A DNA stretch of 50,460 bases from Candidatus Saccharimonadota bacterium (GCA_028289095.1 JAQGGY010000020.1:1-50460), one strand, 5' to 3'; positions 39,832 to 48,436 are shown, numbered from the stretch's first letter. Numbers and translations: made by a program. The notes: a model not told the origin generated them from the sequence alone.

Positions 39832-40482
39832 TTACGGATGAGTTTCGAGGTACTCTTCAAGCTGATTAAAATTACGTACGAGCATATAGTTATGATATAC
39901 CTCTAGGATTTTCATACGTTTCAAGGCACGAGCTTCTCGGCTGACTGTTTCGCGAGACAGGCCGGCACGCGACCCTAATTCTTTTTCGTTGACGTCAATA
40001 CGATACGTGCCGCTTTCATCAATCGTGCCGAATTCCTTACATTCACTAATGATGGCATAGATTAATCTGCTTTTAGCGTTGCTGGCGATATAGTGAACCA
40101 TGCGTTCCAGGACGCTATCCAGTGTCGTGTAAATATGAGATAGCAAGTCTAGGACTACTTTCGGATGCGTTTCAAGGAATGTACGCATATCATCTGTGGG
40201 TGCTTGGCGGATCGTGACGTCAGTGCTGGCTTCATAAATATATCGTGTTTGCGCAGAGTTGACAACGAATGATATAGGAAAAATTGCAGGTGGGATGCGG
40301 TTAGTGATAATAATTTCATCGCCTCGATACGATACATCATACACTTTAATTTTACCCTCAATAATCTGGTACGTGAATTCGACACGTTCACCAGGTAGTA
40401 TAAAAATATGACCCTTTTTATAATGCTTCAAGGGATAGTGATTGTAAAAAGTGCTAATTGCTTTCGTCGTAGAAGGTTTCAT
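39832..40482 (-). CDS. Crp/Fnr-family transcription regulator
   Basis: A 216-residue protein with an N-terminal cyclic-nucleotide-binding-like beta roll (GHIFILPGERVEFTYQIIEGKI, YDVSYRGDEIIITNRIPPAIFP), a dimerisation helix (LLSHIYTTLDSVLERMVHYIA), and a Crp-type HTH near 168-195 with recognition helix SRETVSREARAL. Arg-Glu-x-x-x-Arg in that helix is what reads TGTGA half-sites in Crp. The phosphate-binding cassette of cAMP receptors (RxxS) is not evident and there are no N-terminal Cys for an iron-sulfur cluster, so the signal is unknown. Promoter TTGGTC (40518-40523), 17 nt, TAAGAT (40495-40500). Cotranscription with the xylanase is likely. Confidence 0.92.
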   Translation of the reverse strand: MKPSTTKAISTFYNHYPLKHYKKGHIFILPGERVEFTYQIIEGKIKVYDVSYRGDEIIITNRIPPAIFPISFVVNSAQTRYIYEASTDVTIRQAPTDDMRTFLETHPKVVLDLLSHIYTTLDSVLERMVHYIASNAKSRLIYAIISECKEFGTIDESGTYRIDVNEKELGSRAGLSRETVSREARALKRMKILEVYHNYMLVRNFNQLEEYLETHP

Positions 40483-40494
40483 ACGGGGACCTAT

Positions 40495-40523
40495 ATCTTA
40501 TGGCTGATTTTATTTATGACCAA
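40495..40523 (-). promoter_or_regulatory. Promoter of the Crp/Fnr gene
   Basis: On the minus strand TTGGTC (40518-40523), 17 nt, TAAGAT (40495-40500), 12 nt before the ATG. The Crp-type box at 40556-40571 is centred roughly 75 bp upstream of its predicted start site, a position from which activation or autoregulation is possible. Confidence 0.62.
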
Positions 40524-40555
40524 ACCTTACATTACAACAATACACCTATTATGCT

Positions 40556-40571
40556 TGTGAGTAAAATCACA
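40556..40571. promoter_or_regulatory. Crp-type operator
   Basis: TGTGA-GTAAAA-TCACA is a perfect match to the TGTGA-N6-TCACA Crp consensus. It lies between the Crp/Fnr regulator gene and a divergent short transcription unit, about 57 bp before the latter's predicted start. Confidence 0.75.
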
Positions 40572-40579
40572 TTGTAGCA

Positions 40580-40593
40580 TTGATAAAGATCAC
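40580..40593. promoter_or_regulatory. Fnr-type operator
   Basis: TTGAT-AAAG-ATCAC matches nine of the ten defined bases of the Fnr/Anr box TTGAT-N4-ATCAA. Its centre is 23 bp from the Crp box centre and about 25 bp before the centre of a TATAAT (40609-40614) on the plus strand, which lacks a good -35, as expected for an activated promoter. Confidence 0.65.
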
Positions 40594-40660
40594 TCTTGGC
40601 GTACGTTCTATAATACGCACAAACGAAATTAACATGCTGTCGGGCAAAAGAAGGAGAGCT

Positions 40661-40783
40661 ATGGATATATGTCATTTCGGCTGCAATAGGCCCCGTATGA
40701 ATTTACAGGATGAGGTGGGCTTGAGGTTAGAGGGGGAGAGTATAAAAATAATAACGCCCCGGTGCAGGGGGCGTTATTATTAG
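40661..40783 (+). CDS. Possible 40-residue peptide on a Crp/Fnr-controlled transcript
   Basis: ATG 40661 is preceded by AAGGAGAG at ideal spacing, about 45 nt after a TATAAT. The frame gives a 40-residue peptide starting MDICHFGCNRPRMN, with three Cys in total (CxxxC near the start, one near the end), and stops inside the terminator stem. The overlap with the terminator means its last ten codons are dictated by the hairpin, which argues that either the peptide end is incidental or the transcript is a small RNA. I do not recognise it. The strong ribosome site is the main support for translation. Confidence 0.4.
   Translation: MDICHFGCNRPRMNLQDEVGLRLEGESIKIITPRCRGRYY
40748..40780. terminator. 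Terminator of the MscS-like gene, also facing the short transcript
   Basis: A 13-bp perfect stem (ATAATAACGCCCC with its complement) around a 7-nt loop. On the minus strand it is followed by TTTTTAT, the better T-tract, so its main role is to end the 40794-41531 gene. On the plus strand only interrupted T follows. Confidence 0.82.
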
Positions 40784-40793
40784 TGGGTTACAC

Positions 40794-41531
40794 TTATGAA
40801 TGACGTTTTACACGATTCGCTTCGCGTTTTGTTACATCAGCTGCTTGGCTAGCTTCTTCTTTGATGCGGTCACTGTTGTTTCGGGCAGTGTCGACAGCTT
40901 GTTCCAGAAGTTCACGGGCAACATCGCGACCGCCTAGTCCAAAGGCGAGTGCAAGGCCAAGAGCTATCGCACCAACGATAGCAGTAAAGAGGATGTTAAC
41001 AATGTCTTTCGCAATACCAAGTTGGTTTAAAATCATAAAGACTGCAAGGCTCATTGCAATCGCAGGGATAACCGTTGCGATAATTTTAGCCAGTGCTGTA
41101 CGTCCCATGACGCGCATGACAAATTTTGCAGCACCTGCTGACACTGCGCTCGCAACCAAGAAAATGACTACAGCAGCAATAATACTTGGTACATAACTAT
41201 AAACCGAGCTTAATAGATCGTTCAAGACAGGCAGGTTCAGTGCAGAAACAGCAAGTGAAATCGCACCCACGAATACGAGCCAGAATCCTAATTGCCCACC
41301 TAGTCGAGAGGGGCTTTCAATTACTCGCGAAACAGTATTGCCCGCTGACGAGTTGTGGATTGCCCGGTCAAATCGCGCACGATTTAACGCTTTACGGATG
41401 ACTTTTTCTAATAATTTGGCAATCATATATCCTATGATTAGGATAACTATTGCTCCGATTAAATTTGGTAAAAAATCTATTATTCTACTGAGAATATTTT
41501 CGAATGATTGTTCGATATTATTATCGTTCAT
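40794..41531 (-). CDS. MscS/CmpX-like membrane protein (TM-helix repeat)
   Basis: A 245-residue protein with five to six membrane helices and the repeated conserved helix typical of this family: LPNLIGAIVILIIGYMIAKLLEKVI near the N-terminus and again VPSIIAAVVIFLVASAVSAGAAKFV. The last helix runs IVGAIALGLALAFGLGGRDVARELLE, which resembles the MscS pore-lining segment. The soluble beta domain of true MscS channels is missing; instead there is a charged helical tail. It may be a small ion channel or stress membrane protein. Monocistronic with its own terminator. Confidence 0.82.
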   Translation of the reverse strand: MNDNNIEQSFENILSRIIDFLPNLIGAIVILIIGYMIAKLLEKVIRKALNRARFDRAIHNSSAGNTVSRVIESPSRLGGQLGFWLVFVGAISLAVSALNLPVLNDLLSSVYSYVPSIIAAVVIFLVASAVSAGAAKFVMRVMGRTALAKIIATVIPAIAMSLAVFMILNQLGIAKDIVNILFTAIVGAIALGLALAFGLGGRDVARELLEQAVDTARNNSDRIKEEASQAADVTKREANRVKRHS

Positions 41532-41652
41532 TATGCATTCCCCTCTGTTAATTTACTGTAATGCTATGGTAGCATGCTTAAAAAAAACTTGAAGTAAGAT
41601 TTTTCACAGTTGATAGTTACCTAGGAATAATGAGACGATTTAAGGGTGAGTA

Positions 41653-42561
41653 CTACTGTTTCCCGTCGATATTATGACCGCCGAATTTGCTACGCATAGC
41701 TGCTAGGAGCTTTGTGGCAAAATTAACCTCTCCTTTTTGCGAAGCAAGACGAACATCAAAACTTGCTTGAATAGCGGGCATCGGAATTCCTAGCTCATTT
41801 GCTGTTTCCAATGTCCAACGTGCTTCGCCTGACTCGGCAACAACGCCACTAATGTTATCTAGCGTAGGATTTTCGTGTAATGCTTGGCGTGTCAAATCAT
41901 TTAGCCAAGATGTTACCACACTACTTTGTTGCCAAATGTCACCTGCTTTTGCAAGATCAATATCAGGGTAGGGGCCTTCTTTTAGTATGCGATATCCCTC
42001 CGCGAGGCTTTGCATCATGCCGTATTCAATTGCATTATGAACCATTTTGACATAGTGGCCTGTGCCGCTTGGACCAAAATGCTGGTGGCCTCCGCGTGGT
42101 ATGGCGAGTGTTTCAAGAGCGGGGATAAAACGTTGATATGCAGCTGCGTCGCCGCCGACCATCATCGAAAAGCCGTTTTCATATCCCCATACGCCACCGC
42201 TAGTGCCGATATCAAGTAATGTACTGCCACTGGCGGTGACACGGTCGGCACGGGCCTTGTCTCCACGATAATCGCTATTGCCTCCATCGATAACGATACT
42301 GCCAACAGGGAGTATCTCTAACCAACTTGTTAGCTCGGCTTCTATGACATCAGCGGGAATCATAATCCATAGTACGATAGGCTCGCCATGAAACGCAGAT
42401 ATAACATCGTGTTTTTCATAGGCTGATGTTGCGCCGTAGCTGGCTGCTTCGTCAACTGGGCCGCGACTACGGTTATGAGCAACCACATCATGGCCACCTT
42501 CGACAAGTTTTTGTGCGATCTGACCGCCCATTCGTCCCAATCCTGATATCGCAATTTTCAT
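41653..42561 (-). CDS. gnd: 6-phosphogluconate dehydrogenase, short form
   Basis: The 302-residue enzyme oxidatively decarboxylates 6-phosphogluconate to ribulose 5-phosphate. Seen: Rossmann GLGRMGGQIAQ at residues 7-17, NRSRGPVDE (an Arg after the second strand, relevant to NADP or NAD choice), VIDGGNSDYRGD, DIGTSGGVWGYENG, and GTGHYVKMVHNAIEYGMMQ with the catalytic Lys. At ~300 residues it belongs to the short form, found in some bacteria with NAD preference, not the ~470-residue form. It starts directly after the pgl stop with no gap, so the two are translated from one mRNA. Confidence 0.95.
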   Translation of the reverse strand: MKIAISGLGRMGGQIAQKLVEGGHDVVAHNRSRGPVDEAASYGATSAYEKHDVISAFHGEPIVLWIMIPADVIEAELTSWLEILPVGSIVIDGGNSDYRGDKARADRVTASGSTLLDIGTSGGVWGYENGFSMMVGGDAAAYQRFIPALETLAIPRGGHQHFGPSGTGHYVKMVHNAIEYGMMQSLAEGYRILKEGPYPDIDLAKAGDIWQQSSVVTSWLNDLTRQALHENPTLDNISGVVAESGEARWTLETANELGIPMPAIQASFDVRLASQKGEVNFATKLLAAMRSKFGGHNIDGKQ

Positions 42562-43227
42562 TTAAAGCTCCTTATTGTCTGTATATAATGTACATACCGA
42601 CACGGTTTTTAGAGTTTGTGCTGGCTGTTCACTTGCGTCGACGGTCTCGTGTAAAAGCCGTCGGAGAGTATCGGATTTATCACTACCAGTTGCCTGCAAG
42701 ACTACCTCGTCAATCTGACTAATAGTGAATGGGGTAATTGTTATTCGTTCAAAATCCTCACCTGTATAGCAATCTGCCCACGCCGTCGTGTTTACCGCTG
42801 CAGAGTGCGGTTTAATGCCGGCTGTATGGCCGTCACTACCAATGCCGAAAAGACCGATTTTATAATCCGCAGACATCATCTGTTGCATTATCCATGCGCC
42901 AAAAGCATCTGACGTTGCGACTCTATCCGCGTCGATCAGCGTACGGTAGACATTTGCGCCGGGGAGTGTGAACCCACCGTCGAGTAGTTGTTGCCAGTTC
43001 TCATCTTCGTGTCCGACTGGTCCATAGCGTTCATCAGTCAAGGTGACTGATAGGTTTGTTAGATCTGTCCTTTGCAGCTGTCGGGCGGCTGCTAGCACGA
43101 CACGAATACCTGATCCGCCAGATAAAAACCATAAAACCTTTTTGCCCGCAGCTAAGTTATCTTTGATTGCATGCACCAAATGATCCGCAGCTGTTTTAAC
43201 TGGATCTTCGCTGTATATATAATCCAT
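42562..43227 (-). CDS. pgl: 6-phosphogluconolactonase
   Basis: The 221-residue SOL/DevB-type enzyme hydrolyses 6-phosphogluconolactone, the step before gnd. Seen: VLWFLSGGSGIRVVLAA (phosphate loop), VTLTDERYGPVGHEDENW (DERxVP-like active-site segment), and GLFGIGSDGHTAGIKPHS (G-x-G-x-D-G-H-T). Start ATG 43227 follows AAGGAGGG; an in-frame extension to 43287 contains that SD and is rejected. zwf, the preceding pathway enzyme, is not in the window. Confidence 0.94.
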   Translation of the reverse strand: MDYIYSEDPVKTAADHLVHAIKDNLAAGKKVLWFLSGGSGIRVVLAAARQLQRTDLTNLSVTLTDERYGPVGHEDENWQQLLDGGFTLPGANVYRTLIDADRVATSDAFGAWIMQQMMSADYKIGLFGIGSDGHTAGIKPHSAAVNTTAWADCYTGEDFERITITPFTISQIDEVVLQATGSDKSDTLRRLLHETVDASEQPAQTLKTVSVCTLYTDNKEL

Positions 43228-43326
43228 ATGCCCTCCTTCATCATGTACCGTGTGTTTACTTTGTAATACTAAGTATATACCAGTCATATGCCAGAATTTA
43301 TTAAGCTAGGTAATGAAGGTAGGGGA

Positions 43327-43608
43327 TTATCGCTGATCGATGTGTTCACGCGCTAGTGTTGCTATACGGCGCAGTTTACTTTGCGCAATCATAATGCCGG
43401 TTGTTACTAAACTGGCATACACTAACCCGGCCATGCATGTTCGCAGCATCTCGGCAGGGTTTAATATTGTCAAATAGATGCCACTGGCAAGTGTCGCACC
43501 GACAAGTAGATAACTGGTAATTAACTTGTTTTTAGACGGGCTGACCAGGAGTGTCGTCGTCACTGCGACGCTAGATAATGCGATAAAAATATGAAGGATA
43601 AGAATCAT
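43327..43608 (-). CDS. Small three-helix membrane protein downstream of cyoE
   Basis: From ATG 43608 the product is 93 residues: three membrane helices (ILILHIFIALSSVAVTTTLLV, LITSYLLVGATLASGIYLTIL, then TCMAGLVYASLVTTGIMIA) and a basic tail. The SPSK-x-K after helix 1 recurs in a small family seen beside respiratory genes. TACAAT (minus strand, 43615-43620) lies 6 nt before the ATG, inside the intergenic gap after cyoE, so it probably has its own leaderless transcript besides read-through from cyo. A role with the oxidase is inferred from position only. Confidence 0.68.
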   Translation of the reverse strand: MILILHIFIALSSVAVTTTLLVSPSKNKLITSYLLVGATLASGIYLTILNPAEMLRTCMAGLVYASLVTTGIMIAQSKLRRIATLAREHIDQR

Positions 43609-43631
43609 GTATATATTGTACCATATCAAGG

Positions 43632-44498
43632 TTAGGGTAATATCGGTCCGATTGATAACATGATGCACAATGCAAGTATAATGATCATCGAAAAGCGAAA
43701 TACTCGCCGTGCCCATGCGTCATCGTCAGTCGCAGAAAATCCTTTAATCGACAGCCATAGCCAGTATAATCCTAGGCTCGCCATAATCACGAAGTAGGTA
43801 TAGCCGACATAGCTAAAAAAGGTTAGTAGTAGCGTAGAAACGACGAATACAGCCATGTATAGTAAGATTTCGATCTTTGTGCGCCGCACGCCTTTTATGA
43901 CGGGTAGCACGGGGATGTGCGCGGCTTTATATTCTTTTGACCGATAAATAGCAATCGAATAAAATTCAGGGAATTGCCATGCGAATAGAATGATAAAGAC
44001 AAGTACGGCGCCAATATCGATAGTGCCGCTCGCTGCACAATAGCCGGCAATGATAGGAATTGCTCCAGATATGCTGCCGACTAACGTTCCGTGGATGGAA
44101 AGCCGTTTGGATAGCATGCCGTAGAAGACGACATAGGTAACAAATCCGATCAGTCCAAGTATCACGACGAGCGTATTGGTATATAACATCAGGATAGCGA
44201 CACCGACGAGACCCAGAATGATAGAAAAAATGACCGCTCTGTATCCTTTAACTTCACCCGATACTAGCACGCGTTTTTTTGTGCGGTCCATGATTGCGTC
44301 GATGTCTTGGTCGAGGTAGTTATTAATTACACATGCCGATGCAATAATCATGCTCGAACCTATAAAAACTGCTATAAATAAGGCAATGTCAATATTGCCT
44401 TGGGCGGCTAAAAAATATCCAGCCGCGACAGTTAACGCATTGCCATATAGCACACCTGGCTTGGTGAGTGAGTAGTATCGTCTGATAGATTCGAGCAT
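43632..44498 (-). CDS. cyoE: Heme O synthase (protoheme IX farnesyltransferase)
   Basis: The 288-residue polytopic enzyme adds a farnesyl group to heme B to make heme O for the oxidase. The prenyltransferase motif NNYLDQDIDAIMDRTKKRVL (about 64-83) carries the metal-binding Asp residues, and the second conserved loop YGMLSKRLSIHGTLVGSISGAIPIIAGY follows near 125-152. Eight to nine membrane helices. It overlaps cyoD by one base, so it is translated with the oxidase subunits. Normal length. Confidence 0.96.
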   Translation of the reverse strand: MLESIRRYYSLTKPGVLYGNALTVAAGYFLAAQGNIDIALFIAVFIGSSMIIASACVINNYLDQDIDAIMDRTKKRVLVSGEVKGYRAVIFSIILGLVGVAILMLYTNTLVVILGLIGFVTYVVFYGMLSKRLSIHGTLVGSISGAIPIIAGYCAASGTIDIGAVLVFIILFAWQFPEFYSIAIYRSKEYKAAHIPVLPVIKGVRRTKIEILLYMAVFVVSTLLLTFFSYVGYTYFVIMASLGLYWLWLSIKGFSATDDDAWARRVFRFSMIIILALCIMLSIGPILP

Positions 44499-44869
44499 TA
44501 TAATCCCGTTTGGCGGTTCATATATTTGATCATATCTTCGGTAGACATCATCATGCGTGAATTAAGGTCAAACATAATCCATAACGATCCGGCAACAATT
44601 ATGATTAGAATAATAAGTGCGAATATAAAACTTAGTAATTTCCATCTAGGATTTGTTTCATTACCTAGGTGTAGAAAGAATATAAGCTGTACGATCAACT
44701 GGATGCTCGCAAGTATTGATAGGATGAGGATAATAGCCATCGGAGACCAGAAATCTTTGAATACATCATGCACGACGATTGCATAGGCTAACAATGTCAA
44801 AATAATTGATAGTATAAATCCTATCGAATATGATATGACGCTGCGCGTTATTGTGCTGTTACGAATCAT
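44498..44869 (-). CDS. cyoD: Cytochrome o ubiquinol oxidase subunit IV
   Basis: A 123-residue protein with three membrane helices (SYSIGFILSIILTLLAYAIVV, AIILILSILASIQLIVQLIFFLHL, LLSFIFALIILIIIVAGSLWIMF), matching CyoD, the small helper subunit of bo3-type oxidases. The C-terminal MMMSTEDMIKYMNRQTGL is a Met-rich cytosolic tail. It lies two bases after cyoC and overlaps cyoE by one. Confidence 0.93.
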   Translation of the reverse strand: MIRNSTITRSVISYSIGFILSIILTLLAYAIVVHDVFKDFWSPMAIILILSILASIQLIVQLIFFLHLGNETNPRWKLLSFIFALIILIIIVAGSLWIMFDLNSRMMMSTEDMIKYMNRQTGL

Positions 44870-44871
44870 GA

Positions 44872-45471
44872 CTATAATACCCCCATCAAATAAACAAATG
44901 TAAATATGAATATCCAGATAATATCAAGGAAGTGCCAGAACATGCTGAATAGGTTAAACCGTCGGACGGTAGGTGCTGTCAGTCCATGTTTGAATAGCTT
45001 CCATCCCATTACAAGCAGCCACAGTAATCCAATCGTGATGTGTAGTCCATGCGTGCCGACTAGCGTAAAGAATGCAGACAAGAATCCACTCCGCTGCCAA
45101 CTATAGCCTTCAGATATCAATAGATTAAATTCAGTAAGCTCCATAATCAGGAAGGCTAGGCCAAGAAGAAATGTAAATCCGAGCCAAAAAAGCGAAAACT
45201 TCTTGCTGCGTTGACGCATTGCAATCATCGCTAGTCCGCAGGTAAAACTACTAGTTAATAGCAATAATGTTTCGACCAAAACAGCAGGCATTTCGAATAT
45301 GTCGTTGCCACTAGGTCCGCCGAATGTATTGTTATGCAAAACAATATATGTTGCGAATAGGCTGCCAAATAATATACAGTCGGTCATTAGGTAAATCCAA
45401 AAACCTAGTTGGGATTTATCGTCAGACGCATGTTTCTGGGTTGCTGCGGTGTCTAATCGAGTAGTTGTCAT
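44872..45471 (-). CDS. cyoC: Cytochrome o ubiquinol oxidase subunit III
   Basis: A 199-residue protein with five membrane helices, as in CyoC (the seven-helix form belongs to cytochrome c oxidases). Seen: LGFWIYLMTDCILFGSLFATYIVL, the conserved Glu region ELTEFNLLI, AFFTLVGTHGLHITIGLLWLL, and the final WHFLDIIWIFIFTFVYLMG. It overlaps the cyoB stop by four bases, showing translational coupling. Confidence 0.96.
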   Translation of the reverse strand: MTTTRLDTAATQKHASDDKSQLGFWIYLMTDCILFGSLFATYIVLHNNTFGGPSGNDIFEMPAVLVETLLLLTSSFTCGLAMIAMRQRSKKFSLFWLGFTFLLGLAFLIMELTEFNLLISEGYSWQRSGFLSAFFTLVGTHGLHITIGLLWLLVMGWKLFKHGLTAPTVRRFNLFSMFWHFLDIIWIFIFTFVYLMGVL

Positions 45472-47453
45472 ACGGGTTGTCCTTTGCTGTGAATGGCCTG
45501 GTCAAGTTTTGCTAGCTCTACGGCAGATATTGTGTATTCTGTGTTGTCATCAGTCAGGCGGATAATCGTCATGACGATTGCACCGATAACGCCTATGGTT
45601 GCCAGCCATGGTATATGCCATACGGCAGCAAAGCCAACTAAAAAGCTAAATCCTGCAATAATTATGCCAGCACCAGTGTTCTTTGGCATGTGGATGTCTG
45701 TATATTTAACCGGCCGAGTCGTTTTGCCCGCTTGTTTATCTTCCCAGAACGGATCGCGTTCGGTAACCGTAGGCATGACAGCGTAGTTATAAAATGGCGC
45801 TGGTGATGGCGTGGACCATTCTAGCGTGCGTCCGTTCCATGGATCGCCTGTAGTATCCAAGTTTTGTTTGCGGCGCCTGATACTGATAAATAATTGCAGT
45901 AGTTGGCACACGATTCCCAGGCCGATAATCATTACACCTACGCCAGCAATAATAAATAGTGTTTGCCAGCCGGTATCTTCGTAGTGGTCTAAGCGACGCG
46001 TGGCGCCCATTAGGCCTAGGATGAAAAGCGGACCAAATGCCACTACGAAACCAATACTCCACAGCCAGGCGGCAGTTTTGCCTAGTCCTTCATGTAGTGT
46101 GAAGCCGAATACTTTCGGGAACCAGTAGGTGAGTCCGGCAAAGAAGCCGAATACAACGCCGCTAATAATCATTGTATGGAAGTGAGCTACTAAGAACAAA
46201 CTGTTATGTACCTGGTAATCGATGCCAGGTACGGCTAGCATAACACCAGTCATGCCGCCTAATGTGAATAAAAACACAAAGCCCATAAACCATATCATTG
46301 GCGAATTGAATTTAATGCGTCCGCGGAACATCGTAAACAACCAGTTAAATATTTTAACACCTGTCGGAATACCGATAATCATCGTCATAATACCAAAGAA
46401 CGCGTTCACACTGGCTCCTGCACCCATCGTAAAAAAGTGGTGTAGCCATACAATGAATGAAAGGAAGGCGATTGCCGACATGGCATAAATCATTGATTTG
46501 TAGCCGAATAATCGTTTACGCGAGAATGTCGCTACTACCTCAGAAAAAATACCAAATGCAGGTATGACGAGGATGTATACTTCGGGATGTCCCCATGCCC
46601 AGATTAAATTGACGTACATCATCATATTGCCGCCACCATCCGCCGTAAAAAAGTGCATGCCCATTGTACGATCTAGATACAGTAACGTTAAAGTGACGGT
46701 CAGAATAGGGAAGGCAAAGATGACCATGATCATAGAGATCAAGACAGACCATGAAAAGACGGGCATTTTCATGAGGGTCATACCAGGGGCGCGCATTTTA
46801 AGGATAGTTACGATAAAGTTAATGCCCGATAGTAAACTACCTATACCAGAAAGTTGCAAGCTCCATATCCAGTAATCGACGCCGACCCCTGGACTATATT
46901 GAATTTCTGATAGCGGTGGATATGCCAACCAGCCCGCAGCCGAGAATTCACCTAGCACCATTGGCAAGTTAATAATAATCATGCCGGCAAAGAACAGCCA
47001 GAAACTCACCGAGTTGAGGAACGGATACGCGACGTCACGGGCACCTAATTGAAGCGGTACGACCAAGTTTATTATGCCGAACATCAGGCCCATCGCGACA
47101 AAGAAAATCATGATTGTACCGTGTGCAGAAAAGACTTGTTGGAAAGTGTCGGCGGTGAAAAGGCCATTCGATTCCCCGACTGAGAGGGCTTGCTGCAGGC
47201 GCATCATAATAACATCCGCGAATCCGCGCAACATCATAAATACGGCAACAATAATGTACATGATGCCAATTTTTTTAGGATCGAGTGATGTAATCCACTC
47301 TTTCCACAGCCATGTCCAACGTTTTAAATACGTAATCAGCGCTACTAGGCTGAGCGCGCCTAGGGTCATGCCGATACCTGCGCCTAATGTGACCATTTCT
47401 TGTGGCAAGGCGTCGGGACCAAGTTTACCTAATATATTTGCGAATAAATTCAT
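45468..47453 (-). CDS. cyoB: Cytochrome o ubiquinol oxidase subunit I
   Basis: The 661-residue catalytic subunit of a heme-copper quinol oxidase. The ligands are in place: SAHGTIMIFF (low-spin heme His), WAWGHPEVYILVIPAFG (CuB His and the cross-linked Tyr), WLHHFF (two CuB His), and VAHFHTMI (heme O and heme B His). YPPLSEIQYSPGVGVDYWIW and DHYEDTGWQ are as in bo3 enzymes. About 14-15 membrane helices. It reduces oxygen to water with quinol electrons and pumps protons. It follows cyoA with directly abutting stop and start (TAAATG). Confidence 0.98.
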   Translation of the reverse strand: MNLFANILGKLGPDALPQEMVTLGAGIGMTLGALSLVALITYLKRWTWLWKEWITSLDPKKIGIMYIIVAVFMMLRGFADVIMMRLQQALSVGESNGLFTADTFQQVFSAHGTIMIFFVAMGLMFGIINLVVPLQLGARDVAYPFLNSVSFWLFFAGMIIINLPMVLGEFSAAGWLAYPPLSEIQYSPGVGVDYWIWSLQLSGIGSLLSGINFIVTILKMRAPGMTLMKMPVFSWSVLISMIMVIFAFPILTVTLTLLYLDRTMGMHFFTADGGGNMMMYVNLIWAWGHPEVYILVIPAFGIFSEVVATFSRKRLFGYKSMIYAMSAIAFLSFIVWLHHFFTMGAGASVNAFFGIMTMIIGIPTGVKIFNWLFTMFRGRIKFNSPMIWFMGFVFLFTLGGMTGVMLAVPGIDYQVHNSLFLVAHFHTMIISGVVFGFFAGLTYWFPKVFGFTLHEGLGKTAAWLWSIGFVVAFGPLFILGLMGATRRLDHYEDTGWQTLFIIAGVGVMIIGLGIVCQLLQLFISIRRRKQNLDTTGDPWNGRTLEWSTPSPAPFYNYAVMPTVTERDPFWEDKQAGKTTRPVKYTDIHMPKNTGAGIIIAGFSFLVGFAAVWHIPWLATIGVIGAIVMTIIRLTDDNTEYTISAVELAKLDQAIHSKGQPV

Positions 47454-48395
47454 TTAGTGGCCTTCCGTATGTGAGTGATCGGTGTGCGCATCACGTGATA
47501 CATTTTGTTCTGTAGAAGATTCGTGCGGCATCATATATTGCATTAATATCGTATCATAAAGATCATCCGCAGTCGCCGAGTAGTACGTGACAGGAGCGTC
47601 TTTGCTTGGCTTTGCAAGTGCTGTGTATTCTGCGTTAGTAAGGTGTTCAGGTGAAGCTTTGACGACATTTACCCACGCATTAAATTCTTCTTTTGACGAT
47701 GCTCTCGCGATGAATTTCATACCCGAAAAACCTTCCCCGCTAATATTGGCGGACGAGCCTTTGTAGTCGCCTTTTTCAGTTGCATTCAAATGCAGTTTTG
47801 TTGTCATGCCGGCCATGGCATAAATTTGTCCGCCAAGTTGTGGAATCCAGAAAGAGTTCATTGGCGCATCAGCAGTGATTACAAAATTAATCGGCGTGTC
47901 GACGGGAATCTGTACTAAATTTACTGATGCTATTTTTTGTTCTGGATAAATAAATAACCACTTCCAGTCCAATGCCACGACCTGAATAGTAATAGGTTTT
48001 ACGTCAGAAGCTAATGGCTTATGTGGGTCTAGGTCGTAGGTGCTTGTCCAAGTGACGACGGATAGAATAGCGATCAAAAGTATAGGTATACCCCACCAAA
48101 TAGTTTCTGCAATGCGGTTGCCGCTGACGTTTGGCGTGTACTTTGCTTTTGTATTACCTTCGCGGTAACGCCAGGCAATAGTAATTGCTAATATGAACAC
48201 TGGTATGACAATGACGAATCCAAGGAGGGTGGTAAAGACAAGTAAATTGTATTCTTTTTCGGCAATGAGTCCTTTTGGATTCAGAATATCGATATGTAAT
48301 GTGCTGATATACCAGCAGGTGACACTAATAAGTGTGGCCGCTAAAAGAGCGATAAGTAGTAAGCGTACTTTAGTATTCATTTTTAGTTTTCGCAT
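47454..48395 (-). CDS. cyoA: Cytochrome o ubiquinol oxidase subunit II
   Basis: A 313-residue subunit with an N-terminal export or anchor helix (~9-30), a second helix (~51-70), IAWRYREGN, and a periplasmic-facing cupredoxin domain. The CuA ligands of cytochrome c oxidases are absent (FWIPQLGGQIYAMAGM has no Cys pair), which identifies a quinol oxidase. The E. coli protein has a lipobox; here the Cys near residue 27 is preceded by SVT, so lipidation is doubtful. A His-rich C-terminus (DAHTDHSHTEGH) is unusual and could bind metal. Promoter candidates: TTGTTC/TAGAAT (9 nt before ATG) and TTGACC/TGTAAT. Confidence 0.96.
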   Translation of the reverse strand: MRKLKMNTKVRLLLIALLAATLISVTCWYISTLHIDILNPKGLIAEKEYNLLVFTTLLGFVIVIPVFILAITIAWRYREGNTKAKYTPNVSGNRIAETIWWGIPILLIAILSVVTWTSTYDLDPHKPLASDVKPITIQVVALDWKWLFIYPEQKIASVNLVQIPVDTPINFVITADAPMNSFWIPQLGGQIYAMAGMTTKLHLNATEKGDYKGSSANISGEGFSGMKFIARASSKEEFNAWVNVVKASPEHLTNAEYTALAKPSKDAPVTYYSATADDLYDTILMQYMMPHESSTEQNVSRDAHTDHSHTEGH

Positions 48396-48404
48396 AGTGC
48401 ATCT

Positions 48405-48432
48405 ATTCTACCACAAGCACCTTAAAGAACAA
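48405..48432 (-). promoter_or_regulatory. Proximal cyo operon promoter
   Basis: On the minus strand TTGTTC (48427-48432), 16 nt, TAGAAT (48405-48410), 9 nt before the cyoA ATG, giving a leader of a few bases. Confidence 0.6.
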
Positions 48433-48436
48433 TTAT

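Noticed and set aside
40580..40660. TTG-started extension of the 40-codon frame
   Set aside because: It would begin inside the Fnr-type box and run through the -10 element.
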